Source of the DNA: Chlamydiota bacterium
GTDB taxonomy: Bacteria > Chlamydiota > Chlamydiia > Chlamydiales > JAJFMI01
Assembly: GCA_021772235.1 (NCBI GenBank)
Contig: JAJFMI010000150.1
Coordinates: 1 to 14,217 of the forward strand
Length of the DNA: 14,217 bases
Direction: 5' to 3'
Part shown: positions 1 through 6,115 of the stretch, piece by piece
Position numbering within the stretch: position 1 is the stretch's first letter
Layout of the letters: each line of letters opens with the position of its first letter
Made by a program: the position numbers and the translations under genes
The notes under the pieces: model-generated
Database searches by the model: none
What the model was told of the DNA's origin: nothing
The model's input: only the letters and a program-made list of their open reading frames with translations

Positions 1-681
1 GCGCCCTACGCCCGCCGCACCGCCGGAAGTTTGCACGCCGCGGTAACAGCAAATTGTTACAATAAGAAATCCAAAAACAATTGCTTTAACCATCCCAGAA
101 AAAAGATCAAAGTGGGTGATGTAGTCAGGCATGGGGTCAAAGTAATTTGCCGCCGTCATCTCGAAAAAATAAACAGAAATCAGATATCCGCCAAAAATCC
201 CCATAATAATGCTAAAGATTGTCAGAAGGGGCAGCATAAAAAAACCGGCCAAATATCTGGGAGCTAGCAGATAGCGATTAGGATTCACAGCCATTGACTG
301 CAGAGCGTCGACTTGTTCGGTCACTTTCATTGTGCCCAATTCCGCGCACATCGCAGCTCCAACACGTCCTGTCACCATAAACGCCGTAAGAACTGGTCCC
401 AGCTCTGTAATCATCGATTTACCAACCATTAATCCGGTTGCCCCAGCTAACCCTTTATCAGCCAGTTGATAAAAAGATTGAGCAGCTAAAACAAGGCCCG
501 TAGAAAAACCGGTCAATGCTACAACAGAAAGAGACATGACGCCAATTTCATAAAGTTGTTCACGAATGAGAGACCAATTTGGGGGACGGCGAAAAGTAGT
601 TCCGACAACAGCAATCACCAGTTGCATGTATTCGCCTAGCGAATTGATAAAAGCGAAACGATTAACTAAAAAACCCCACAT
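1..681 (-). CDS. mlaE: MlaE/YrbE-type ABC permease, 3' end cut by the window
   Basis: Inner-membrane permease of the Mla-type ABC system, which moves phospholipids between the outer and inner membranes together with an ATPase (MlaF) and an MCE-domain binding protein (MlaD). The minus strand is open from ATG 681 to base 1, giving 227 codons of a family usually near 260 residues, so about 30 C-terminal residues are missing. Family signatures are clear: a hydrophobic helix VALTGFSTGLVLAAQSF, the stretch GPVLTAFMVTGRVGAAM followed by AELGTMKVTEQVDAL, then PRYLAGFFMLPLL, and near the edge the conserved TSGGAAGVG. An in-frame TAA four codons upstream fixes the start at this ATG. No good Shine-Dalgarno is seen. 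It lies 48 bases after the type III-like operon on the same strand but has a possible promoter of its own. The ATPase gene is expected just outside the window. Confidence 0.93.
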   Translation of the reverse strand, partial: MWGFLVNRFAFINSLGEYMQLVIAVVGTTFRRPPNWSLIREQLYEIGVMSLSVVALTGFSTGLVLAAQSFYQLADKGLAGATGLMVGKSMITELGPVLTAFMVTGRVGAAMCAELGTMKVTEQVDALQSMAVNPNRYLLAPRYLAGFFMLPLLTIFSIIMGIFGGYLISVYFFEMTAANYFDPMPDYITHFDLFSGMVKAIVFGFLIVTICCYRGVQTSGGAAGVGR

Positions 682-716
682 AAATTTATCTTACTAGGAA
701 GTGGGGCTTTCGCCAA
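668..716 (-). promoter_or_regulatory. possible mlaE promoter overlapping a stem-loop at the start codon
   Basis: On the minus strand TTGGCG (716-711) and TAAGAT (693-688) are 17 bases apart, each matching 4 of 6 consensus bases. The -10 ends six bases before the ATG. The same stretch forms an inverted repeat: 710-701 (AAAGCCCCAC) pairs with 679-670 over 10 base pairs including one G-U, with a 21-base loop, and the 3' arm runs into six T (673-668). The 3' arm includes the G of the start codon. It could end read-through from the upstream operon or hide the mlaE start. A transcript from the local promoter would lack the 5' arm. The structure is seen; the function is inferred. Confidence 0.4.
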
Positions 717-729
717 CAAGTTTTATTGA

Positions 730-1212
730 TTAAGCAGCTGGTGCTGTTGCTGCAGAGATCTGCTGTATCATGCGCGAAGTTGTTTCGCTTTGTCGCTGTC
801 TATATTGATCCACCATTTGCTCTGCTTCTGATATTTTGCGTTTTGCTCCATCTGCAGCTTGCTGTTTTGCTTGATCGCTTTGTTGGTCTGATGTGATATA
901 TTTATCGACTCCGCTGCCGAATCCTTCTCCACCCATATAAAGCGCTTGCGAGAGATCAGATCGGTTTGTAACCGCAGGAGCCAATCCTCCAGCAATAGCA
1001 GAGACAATTTTAATAATTTGTGCTTGGCTGCTTTTTACATTTGTTGCTACGAGTGTTTGTGTAGCGTGTTGAGCACGTTTTTTTGCGCGTTCAGAATTCT
1101 TTTGCAGAGTGAAAAGAGCTGAGTCAAAAGCATCCTGTAGCCTGCTAAACAATTGATGAATTTGGAACATTCTATTTATAGGTGTTGTTTGAGTAACCTC
1201 TGAAACTTTCAT
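730..1212 (-). CDS. small type III translocator-like or secreted protein
   Basis: I do not recognise a named family. The 160-residue product is mostly charged and helical, with one hydrophobic stretch at about residues 66-81 (IIKIVSAIAGGLAPAV). A Gln/Ala/Lys-rich tail follows at 105-155, with heptad-like spacing suggesting a coiled coil. It has no N-terminal signal peptide, as expected for a type III substrate. It is the last gene of the operon containing the LcrH/SycD-like chaperone: its ATG lies one base after the stop of the preceding gene (TAATATG), with GAGG eight bases upstream, so translational coupling is likely. Small size plus one hydrophobic segment next to the chaperone suggests a SctB-like translocator or another export client, but that is inference from context. 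Confidence 0.8.
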   Translation of the reverse strand: MKVSEVTQTTPINRMFQIHQLFSRLQDAFDSALFTLQKNSERAKKRAQHATQTLVATNVKSSQAQIIKIVSAIAGGLAPAVTNRSDLSQALYMGGEGFGSGVDKYITSDQQSDQAKQQAADGAKRKISEAEQMVDQYRQRQSETTSRMIQQISAATAPAA

Positions 1213-1213
1213 A

Positions 1214-1897
1214 TTAAAATCCTCGTGCGTTCAATTGCCTGATGAGATCCGCTTGTTGTCGCGCCATCTCCATATATCTTTCTAAACTTTTGGTTAGTCC
1301 TTCCATGATACTGGAAAGAGATGTTTGTGTGCGACCTAAATTATCGCGCGATAGTCCAAGATCATGAGTATGCTGGACTTCTTCTGCTTGAATTTTTCCC
1401 ATACGCATTTGCCCTACCGCACCAGAAGCTTGCGAAAAGATGGATAAAATGCCGGGCAAGGTTCTCAGTAATGCAGTACCTCTATCGCCTCTAGCAAGGT
1501 GCACACCGAAACCAATGATTGCTGCGCCAGTAGCAGCTATTGTATACCCATTAATTGAGGAAGGGTTGTCTTGTTCCATTCTGTCTGTCTGCTGCTTTTC
1601 TCTTTCTTGTATCTCGGCAACAGTTCTTTCGACTTGAGAAGAGGATGATTTTGTTGTTGTACCAATCACTGCATCTGTATTTTTGACAAGGCCGAGTAGA
1701 CTGCTACGCATATGTTGATTTGGATCGGGGATAGTGGGAGCAGAGCGGGTCTGTTTTGTTTCTGGTTGGGATTTTGCAACGGAGTAGGTGATTCCGGGAA
1801 CTTTTTTTCTCTCGGGTGGTCTTGGTGCAAAGAGCCTTCCTAGGAATGAGGGGGTTGCTACACTAGAGGGCTGGTTGGACTGAACGGGTGTTGGCAT
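1214..1897 (-). CDS. putative type III translocator-like membrane protein
   Basis: The 227-residue product is not assignable by family from sequence alone. It has a Pro/Ser-rich disordered N-terminus (1-65), a charged segment around 85-112, a hydrophobic segment at about 118-135 (YTIAATGAAIIGFGVHLA), a second more amphipathic one at about 141-162, and a helical Gln/Met/Arg-rich C-terminus likely to be coiled coil. That layout, with no signal peptide, resembles small type III translocators. I chose ATG 1897 over the in-frame GTG at 1900 because the strong AGGAGG is four bases before the ATG and only one before the GTG. The 5' end overlaps the 3' end of the chaperone gene by 35 bases, so the two are probably translated together and the protein is a likely client of that chaperone. 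Confidence 0.82.
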   Translation of the reverse strand: MPTPVQSNQPSSVATPSFLGRLFAPRPPERKKVPGITYSVAKSQPETKQTRSAPTIPDPNQHMRSSLLGLVKNTDAVIGTTTKSSSSQVERTVAEIQEREKQQTDRMEQDNPSSINGYTIAATGAAIIGFGVHLARGDRGTALLRTLPGILSIFSQASGAVGQMRMGKIQAEEVQHTHDLGLSRDNLGRTQTSLSSIMEGLTKSLERYMEMARQQADLIRQLNARGF

Positions 1898-2339
1898 CAC
1901 TCCTCCTTAGCATTTCAATTTTTCCTCGCAATTCTTCATCATTTTCGCTGAGACGTTCTTCTGTTTCACGAAGGGCTCTTTCTCCTTCATCAAAATCGCC
2001 TAGAGAATAGAGACATTCGCCCGCGTGAAAATGGGGAATGGGATCTTTTTCATCAAACATGGCAGAGAGGGAGTAGGCAGTGAGCGCTTCTTGGTAGTGT
2101 TCGGTCATTTGCGCTGCACAGGCAAAAGCGTGCCAGTTTTTTCTTTCAAGAGGTTGCGCTAAGATAAGATGTTGGAAGATTTTGCGAGCTTGGGCGTAGT
2201 CACCAAATTTGTAGAGGCTATGGCCAAGGGAGTAGAGCAACTGCATATCGTCGTTTGTGAAATTAGCAACTGTAGGCTCGCCTCTGTCTACTCGGTTGCA
2301 GATTTGCGCTAATGCTTTGTCTAAAATCTCCGTTTCCAT
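1863..2339 (-). CDS. LcrH/SycD/SicA-family type III secretion chaperone (TPR)
   Basis: Class II type III secretion chaperone of 158 residues, the usual size for LcrH/SycD, which binds translocator proteins in the cytoplasm before export. Three TPR units are visible at about residues 34-67, 68-101 and 102-135. Family-typical pieces include LLYSLGHSLYKFGDYAQA, the Pro-containing turn LAQPLERKNWHAFACAAQ, and DPIPHFHAGECLYSLGDF. The ATG directly abuts the stop of the upstream gene (TAGATG), with AAGG five bases before it, and the 3' end overlaps the next gene. Chlamydiae have two such chaperones (LcrH_1 near CopB/CopD and LcrH_2 near CT860/CT861). Which one this matches cannot be decided here, and the neighbours are much smaller than CopB or CT861. 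Confidence 0.9.
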   Translation of the reverse strand: METEILDKALAQICNRVDRGEPTVANFTNDDMQLLYSLGHSLYKFGDYAQARKIFQHLILAQPLERKNWHAFACAAQMTEHYQEALTAYSLSAMFDEKDPIPHFHAGECLYSLGDFDEGERALRETEERLSENDEELRGKIEMLRRSDANTRSVQPAL

Positions 2340-3239
2340 CTATACCTTACAGTTTTGTGCGAAGGTTCTACGGCCATGGCGATCTTCGCGTGCCATGAAA
2401 TCGACCATTTTTTGGAACATGGTAACAAGATGCATGGTCAGTTCCAAGGCTCGAGTTACTTCTGGGTACTCTTTTTGTGATCCTTCAAGCAAACGCTGCA
2501 CTTCTGTCGTGAGCTTTTTACATGTTTTTTCGTCAAGGGGGCTAGTAATGTCGCAAGTTTTCATCAGTGTAAGAAGTTTTTTTGCCTGCTCGCGAACATA
2601 GAGGGAAGCTCCGGGCGGTATTTCTTTTAACAGTTGTGTCAGTTTAGCCCAATCGTTGGAGAGTTCTGAAATATCAAATGTAGTGACCTTTGGATCATCA
2701 GACTGCATTGCGTCTGAGATTGACTGTAAATCTAATACGCGTTTTTCGATTCCTGCTAACTTAGCTTGTGCATCGCTCATCGCTTTTTGGGAGCGCTCTG
2801 TTTCAAATCTTTTTGTTAGATCAAGTATAGATTGCTGTACATTGGGAGGTTGTTCACGCGACTTTTCAAATAGTTCGATAAATTTTTCGAGCGCGCTGGG
2901 GACAACGTGATCCTCACCAAGCAACTCCTTACTCTCTTTAACAAGTTCTCTTGCTTGTTGCAGATCTACATTTTTAGGGGAGTGAAAACTCTCAGAAGGA
3001 AACATCTCAGCGATTGCTTCAATTTTTTGCGCTGCTTCGGGACTTGCATTTAGCGCGTACTGCACAAGATTGTTGAAAAGATGGGAGAGATCTAATACAG
3101 CCGGAGGTCTTTTAGCTTTGAGCTCCGCTTCAATTTGTTCGATGGTAAGTAAAAGAAGACGAATAGAATCATTGTCACCTTGGGGGACTTGATTTTTTAC
3201 CTGCGAAAGTTCTTGATCGTTTTGAATTTTATCTATCAT
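2340..3239 (-). CDS. unrecognised alpha-helical protein, first gene of the type III-like operon
   Basis: No family recognised. The product is about 299 residues from ATG 3239, acidic to neutral and almost wholly helical, with no membrane segment or signal peptide. Leu/Glu/Lys-rich stretches fit coiled coil or a helical bundle: about residues 100-130 (QQARELVKESKELL) and 150-185 (KRFETERSQKAMSDAQAKLA). The open frame extends upstream to a TTG at 3275, but no ribosome binding site supports it and that TTG is the -35 of a good promoter, so ATG 3239 is preferred. The ATG then lies seven bases after the -10, giving a nearly leaderless message. The stop abuts the chaperone ATG, so it is co-transcribed with the chaperone. 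It may be a secreted effector, a regulator or another chaperone client. Confidence 0.8.
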   Translation of the reverse strand: MIDKIQNDQELSQVKNQVPQGDNDSIRLLLLTIEQIEAELKAKRPPAVLDLSHLFNNLVQYALNASPEAAQKIEAIAEMFPSESFHSPKNVDLQQARELVKESKELLGEDHVVPSALEKFIELFEKSREQPPNVQQSILDLTKRFETERSQKAMSDAQAKLAGIEKRVLDLQSISDAMQSDDPKVTTFDISELSNDWAKLTQLLKEIPPGASLYVREQAKKLLTLMKTCDITSPLDEKTCKKLTTEVQRLLEGSQKEYPEVTRALELTMHLVTMFQKMVDFMAREDRHGRRTFAQNCKV

Positions 3240-3246
3240 TGACAAT

Positions 3247-3275
3247 ATGTTAACTATTGCTGCAACAAATTTCAA
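3247..3275 (-). promoter_or_regulatory. sigma70-type promoter of the type III-like operon
   Basis: On the minus strand TTGAAA (3275-3270) and TAACAT (3252-3247) are separated by exactly 17 bases, with 5/6 matches for the -35 and 5/6 for the -10. The expected transcription start falls at about 3240-3239, on the ATG of the first operon gene, so the transcript would be leaderless. Confidence 0.6.
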
Positions 3276-3311
3276 GGGGAAAAATTTTTATCCACATGGT
3301 ACAAGAACATT

Positions 3312-4808
3312 ATGAAACGATTTATCTTTTTTTTGCTTGTGTCTACCGTGATTTTCTCTGTAGAAAAATACCAATTTGATCACTCCGAGGATTTTGTTTT
3401 TAAGGCAGATCTTAACAGACGTTTAGAGCACTTTGTTCCTTATCAAAATCAGAATCGTATCGGCTATCTGAAAGTTTCTTCAGTTGATCTGTTTTCTTAT
3501 GTCATTCTGAGACGAGCATTAAAAAGATTTCAAAAAAAGCAAGTTGCGTTTGTATTACTAGAAATTGATGCAAAAAATAGGGATTTTTTTTCAGCTATGA
3601 ATATGGCGCATTTACTGGAGGAAATGGATAGTAAATATGATATTCCTATAATTGCTTTCATTCAGTCGCAGGCTCTAGGGAGTGCTGCAATTTTGCCTTA
3701 TTCTTGTCGTTTTATCGGAACAACTCTTGAGGGGGTTTTAGGAGCAAAAGAGGGTGATACGGTTTTACTTGATCAAGCTGCAGGTAGAGCGATTGCAGAA
3801 GTAGCGAAAAGATTTGGTCGTAATCCTTTGATTGCGCAGGCAATGGTAGACCCCCATGTAAATCTTGTTTTGCGGCGTGGAAAAATAATCGATGCAGCAG
3901 GTGAGCAGGATGCTGCAGATATCTCCTTGGCTCCAAATGGGGAGTTGCTAATGCTTCATGAGAAGCAGATGATCAACCTAGGGATTGCAGATTTTTCTTT
4001 ACCAATTGAAGAAGGTGTGGAAATAGTCGCTTTTGAAGAGCCCTATTTAGCGCGTATGCCAGAAAAAGATCTGGTGCGTTTTAAAGGCAGTTTGGCTTAC
4101 TTTGTAGCACTTCTTATGCATCCAATTTTCTCTGCAGTTTTATTTTTTGTTTGCACATTCGGTATGTTCATCACATTTACTTCGCTGCGTTTTCGCTTCG
4201 CCACTTTTATGGCATTAAGTTCGCTTCTTCTCATTCTATTTTTAGGTTTCTACGCTTATGCGATTAACTGGTTCGAAGTCGCTCTTTTTATTCTTGGTCT
4301 TGCACTTCTCACTATTGAAACGGTATTTCTTGCGGGATTTGGGTTAACAGGAATCGTGGGGGCTCTTCTTGCTTTTGTTGGGGTTATCGGAATTTATCTT
4401 CCTCAGATTAGTGTGATCGATTTTTCTGATCGAGCGATGATCTGGATTGCACTTTTCCCTGTTTTTGTGCGGTTTGGATTTTTAATGGCAGGGCTTGCTG
4501 GTGCTATTTATCTCACGATTCGATTGTGTAAAAAAGATCCCGAAGCCAACTTTGTCCGAAAAAAAATGATAGAGCGAGGAGGCGAAGCCGGTTTTGTCAA
4601 AGGGCTAGCAATAGGTGAATTACCGCCAGTTGGATCGAAAGCGATTGTCTACACAAGTTTGCGACCAATTGGGAAAATTCGCTTTGGTGCTTCCATTGTG
4701 GATGCGATTTGCGAAAGGCATTTCATCGAGGCGGGTCAACCTGTAGAAGTTATTGCCCATCAACAAAATCGCGCTAAGGTAAAAGAGATTCCATTGACAG
4801 AGGTTTAA
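3312..4808 (+). CDS. nfeD: long-form NfeD: membrane-anchored ClpP-class serine protease
   Basis: Membrane-bound serine protease of the NfeD/SppA-like (ClpP-fold) group, linked in other bacteria to membrane protein quality control alongside SPFH/stomatin proteins. The 498 residues have the full layout: signal-like helix 1-17; ClpP-like domain about 48-245, with the nucleophile serine probably Ser124 in ALGSAAIL and the conserved AKRFGRNPLIAQAMVD segment at 165-180; four or five membrane helices between about 260 and 405; and a C-terminal NfeD OB-fold about 412-490 (GGEAGFVKGLAIGELPPVGS). I could not assign the catalytic lysine with confidence. It starts 37-73 bases from the divergent operon's promoter and start. 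Its Shine-Dalgarno is weak, and no SPFH partner is present in the window. Confidence 0.87.
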   Translation: MKRFIFFLLVSTVIFSVEKYQFDHSEDFVFKADLNRRLEHFVPYQNQNRIGYLKVSSVDLFSYVILRRALKRFQKKQVAFVLLEIDAKNRDFFSAMNMAHLLEEMDSKYDIPIIAFIQSQALGSAAILPYSCRFIGTTLEGVLGAKEGDTVLLDQAAGRAIAEVAKRFGRNPLIAQAMVDPHVNLVLRRGKIIDAAGEQDAADISLAPNGELLMLHEKQMINLGIADFSLPIEEGVEIVAFEEPYLARMPEKDLVRFKGSLAYFVALLMHPIFSAVLFFVCTFGMFITFTSLRFRFATFMALSSLLLILFLGFYAYAINWFEVALFILGLALLTIETVFLAGFGLTGIVGALLAFVGVIGIYLPQISVIDFSDRAMIWIALFPVFVRFGFLMAGLAGAIYLTIRLCKKDPEANFVRKKMIERGGEAGFVKGLAIGELPPVGSKAIVYTSLRPIGKIRFGASIVDAICERHFIEAGQPVEVIAHQQNRAKVKEIPLTEV

Positions 4809-4829
4809 AGGAAATGCTAATCTACTCTC

Positions 4830-5612
4830 ATGTTTTTTAGGGTTTTTCTTCTATCTCTTTTTAGCACGCTTCTTCTATCAACTGAGATTCCTCAGGAAGA
4901 GCAGGAGAAATGGAGTTTTGTTACAGTTTATAGGCGTTCTCAAGAGGGGGAATTGCATTTGGGCCCCAACGGTCGTCCCTTGCGCTATTTTCGTCTGTAT
5001 AACAGGGAAACCGGGGAGATTTTCCAGGAAGTTACAGAGGAGGCTGTCGCATACAAATGCTTTATGCTTGCGGGAACCTCGCCTCTTTATACAATTGGAA
5101 ATATGCTCTTGCAGCATGGGAAAATATTTACTGATGTGGGGCTTGTTTCTTACAATACCCTTTATGATTTGCAAGAAAGTTGGAGTGAAAAGGGGGTGCT
5201 CACCATTTTGCAGAAAAATGGATTGGATCTCTCCACTCGTTTGGGTCGCGATGTTTATGAGCTAATTTCTTCGCCATATTATGGCGTAGCGATTTTTCTT
5301 TGCGCAATAAAAGGAATGATTACTGATCCTTACGATGCAATGCAATGGATTGGCTGGTTTGAAAGTTGTTGGCACTGGGGAAAGCCGGCAAAAAGACAAG
5401 ATCTTTTGCGCCATTTTAATCACTGCGTAGCGGAAGGATCAGATTGGACGATTTATCTTGCCTACTGCATGCAAAAAGTAGGCCATATTGATGATTTAAC
5501 TGAAACAGGCGAACCGAGGTGGGAAATTCTTGAGTACCGCACAGAAAGCAAGAATCTCGCTATGTTTGAGGATCTTCCGTGTCGGCAGCTGCCTTTAGTG
5601 TCTAGTCTGTAA
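4830..5612 (+). CDS. secreted protein of unknown function, probably cotranscribed with nfeD
   Basis: No family recognised. The 260-residue product begins with a clear signal peptide (FFRVFLLSLFSTLLLS, residues 2-17), so it should leave the cytoplasm. The mature part is rich in aromatics and has Cys residues at about 77, 157, 180, 196, 208 and 251, which could form disulfides; no catalytic motif is obvious. It starts 21 bases after the nfeD stop. The best purine run (AAAGGAA) lies too far upstream to serve this ATG, so initiation may depend on coupling. Its last six codons (L-V-S-S-L-stop) fall inside a large palindrome whose other arm codes the same LVSSL in the same frame in the opposing gene, so the C-terminus may be recently rewritten or truncated. 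Confidence 0.8.
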   Translation: MFFRVFLLSLFSTLLLSTEIPQEEQEKWSFVTVYRRSQEGELHLGPNGRPLRYFRLYNRETGEIFQEVTEEAVAYKCFMLAGTSPLYTIGNMLLQHGKIFTDVGLVSYNTLYDLQESWSEKGVLTILQKNGLDLSTRLGRDVYELISSPYYGVAIFLCAIKGMITDPYDAMQWIGWFESCWHWGKPAKRQDLLRHFNHCVAEGSDWTIYLAYCMQKVGHIDDLTETGEPRWEILEYRTESKNLAMFEDLPCRQLPLVSSL

Positions 5613-5758
5613 AGTTCTTTACCGAAAACAACGCGAAATCTCTCGCGGTTGGGCTAATTTAACTCGCTCAATATTAGCAATATGGATCGATTTAAATTAG
5701 TTCAACCCCGTGGATTTGGCGCCGTTTTCTGTTGAAGAACTTTGTAGACTAGACACTA
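5596..5758. repeat. 163-bp imperfect palindrome spanning two convergent gene ends
   Basis: The two arms of about 80 bases are inverted copies around a centre at 5677, at about 80% identity by hand alignment with two single-base gaps that cancel. Anchors are TAGTGTCTAGTCT at 5596-5608 against its reverse complement ending at 5758, AAAGTTCTT at 5611-5619 against 5735-5743, GAAAAC at 5624-5629 against 5724-5729, AAATC at 5636-5640 against 5713-5717, a fully pairable 16-bp block 5647-5662 against 5692-5707 with two G-U pairs, and ATATT-AGC-AATAT at 5671-5683. It covers the last codons of the secreted protein gene, the whole intergenic gap and about 20 C-terminal codons of the FliO-like gene. It may be a palindromic repeat element or a convergent terminator. 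Confidence 0.85.
5628..5651 (-). terminator. possible terminator of the FliO-like gene
   Basis: Within the larger palindrome, CGCGA and TCGCG enclose a six-base loop (AATCTC on the plus strand), extended by CAA/TTG around one bulged G. Read on the minus strand it is followed by GTTTTC, a short T-tract, about 45-70 bases after the FliO-like stop. On the plus strand there is no T-run, so it is unlikely to be a standard terminator for the secreted protein gene. Confidence 0.35.
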
Positions 5759-6071
5759 GTTCGGTAATAGGTCTTACTTCTAATTGCGATTCTGCGAGTA
5801 GAAATTGACGACCGGCGACTTCAACGAGATAGAGCATCGACTTGGGGCTAAGAGGGCGTTTTTCTAAAATTTTGATATTTTTAAGATAATTCATTCGGGT
5901 GGAACGAATCCCCATACCTTTCCGCAACAGATAGAAGATAATCACGAAAACGATAATAATCCCAATGAGTGTGAGAATAGTTTTCCAAAAAAGACCGCCA
6001 TACTCAATGTTCTCTGGCATTAATATGGTTTCTTCAGCAGCGTTGGCAAGAAAAGTAAAAAAAATGTTCAT
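5697..6071 (-). CDS. FliO-like membrane protein
   Basis: A 124-residue protein with one strong membrane helix (about residues 30-49, TILTLIGIIIVFVIIFYLL) preceded by a short periplasmic segment and followed by a basic patch. A cytoplasmic domain with KILEKRPLSPKSMLYLVEVA and GRQFLLAESQLEVRPITEL then follows. That layout and the pLspk-lyLvev-gr-lLl pattern match the FliO family, which assists assembly of the FliP export gate in flagella; assignment is by pattern only. No flagellar genes are nearby, so a role in type III secretion assembly is speculation. The last ~20 residues (from LVSSLQSSS) lie in the 163-bp palindrome and look like an addition to the family core. TATAAT lies six bases before the ATG. 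Confidence 0.72.
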   Translation of the reverse strand: MNIFFTFLANAAEETILMPENIEYGGLFWKTILTLIGIIIVFVIIFYLLRKGMGIRSTRMNYLKNIKILEKRPLSPKSMLYLVEVAGRQFLLAESQLEVRPITELVSSLQSSSTENGAKSTGLN

Positions 6072-6077
6072 ATTGCC

Positions 6078-6083
6078 ATTATA
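6078..6083 (-). promoter_or_regulatory. -10 hexamer of the FliO-like gene
   Basis: A perfect TATAAT on the minus strand at 6083-6078, followed by six bases and then the ATG at 6071. No convincing -35 is visible 16-18 bases upstream. If used, the transcript would start at or beside the ATG. Confidence 0.4.
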
Positions 6084-6109
6084 TCTGGTACAATTTTTCT
6101 TGAGTAGGT

Positions 6110-6115
6110 TATAAT
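6110..6115 (+). promoter_or_regulatory. -10 hexamer of the HAD phosphatase gene
   Basis: A perfect TATAAT at 6110-6115 overlaps the first possible ATG (6114) and lies seven bases before the second ATG (6123). The -35 region is weak. Use of this promoter would favour the second ATG on a leaderless transcript. Confidence 0.4.

Noticed and set aside
31..267. Plus-strand 78-residue open frame
   Set aside because: It lies wholly antisense to the clear MlaE permease reading and has no family pattern.
3239..3244. Perfect TTGACA on the plus strand as a -35 for nfeD
   Set aside because: No acceptable -10 hexamer is found 16-18 bases downstream; it overlaps the opposing start codon by chance.
3240..3275. 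Longer start (TTG 3275) for the first type III-like operon gene
   Set aside because: No ribosome binding site, and the TTG is part of the likely -35 hexamer.
5596..5758. Standard rho-independent terminator for the secreted protein gene
   Set aside because: The stems are large but no T-run follows on the plus strand, so it is reported as a palindrome instead.
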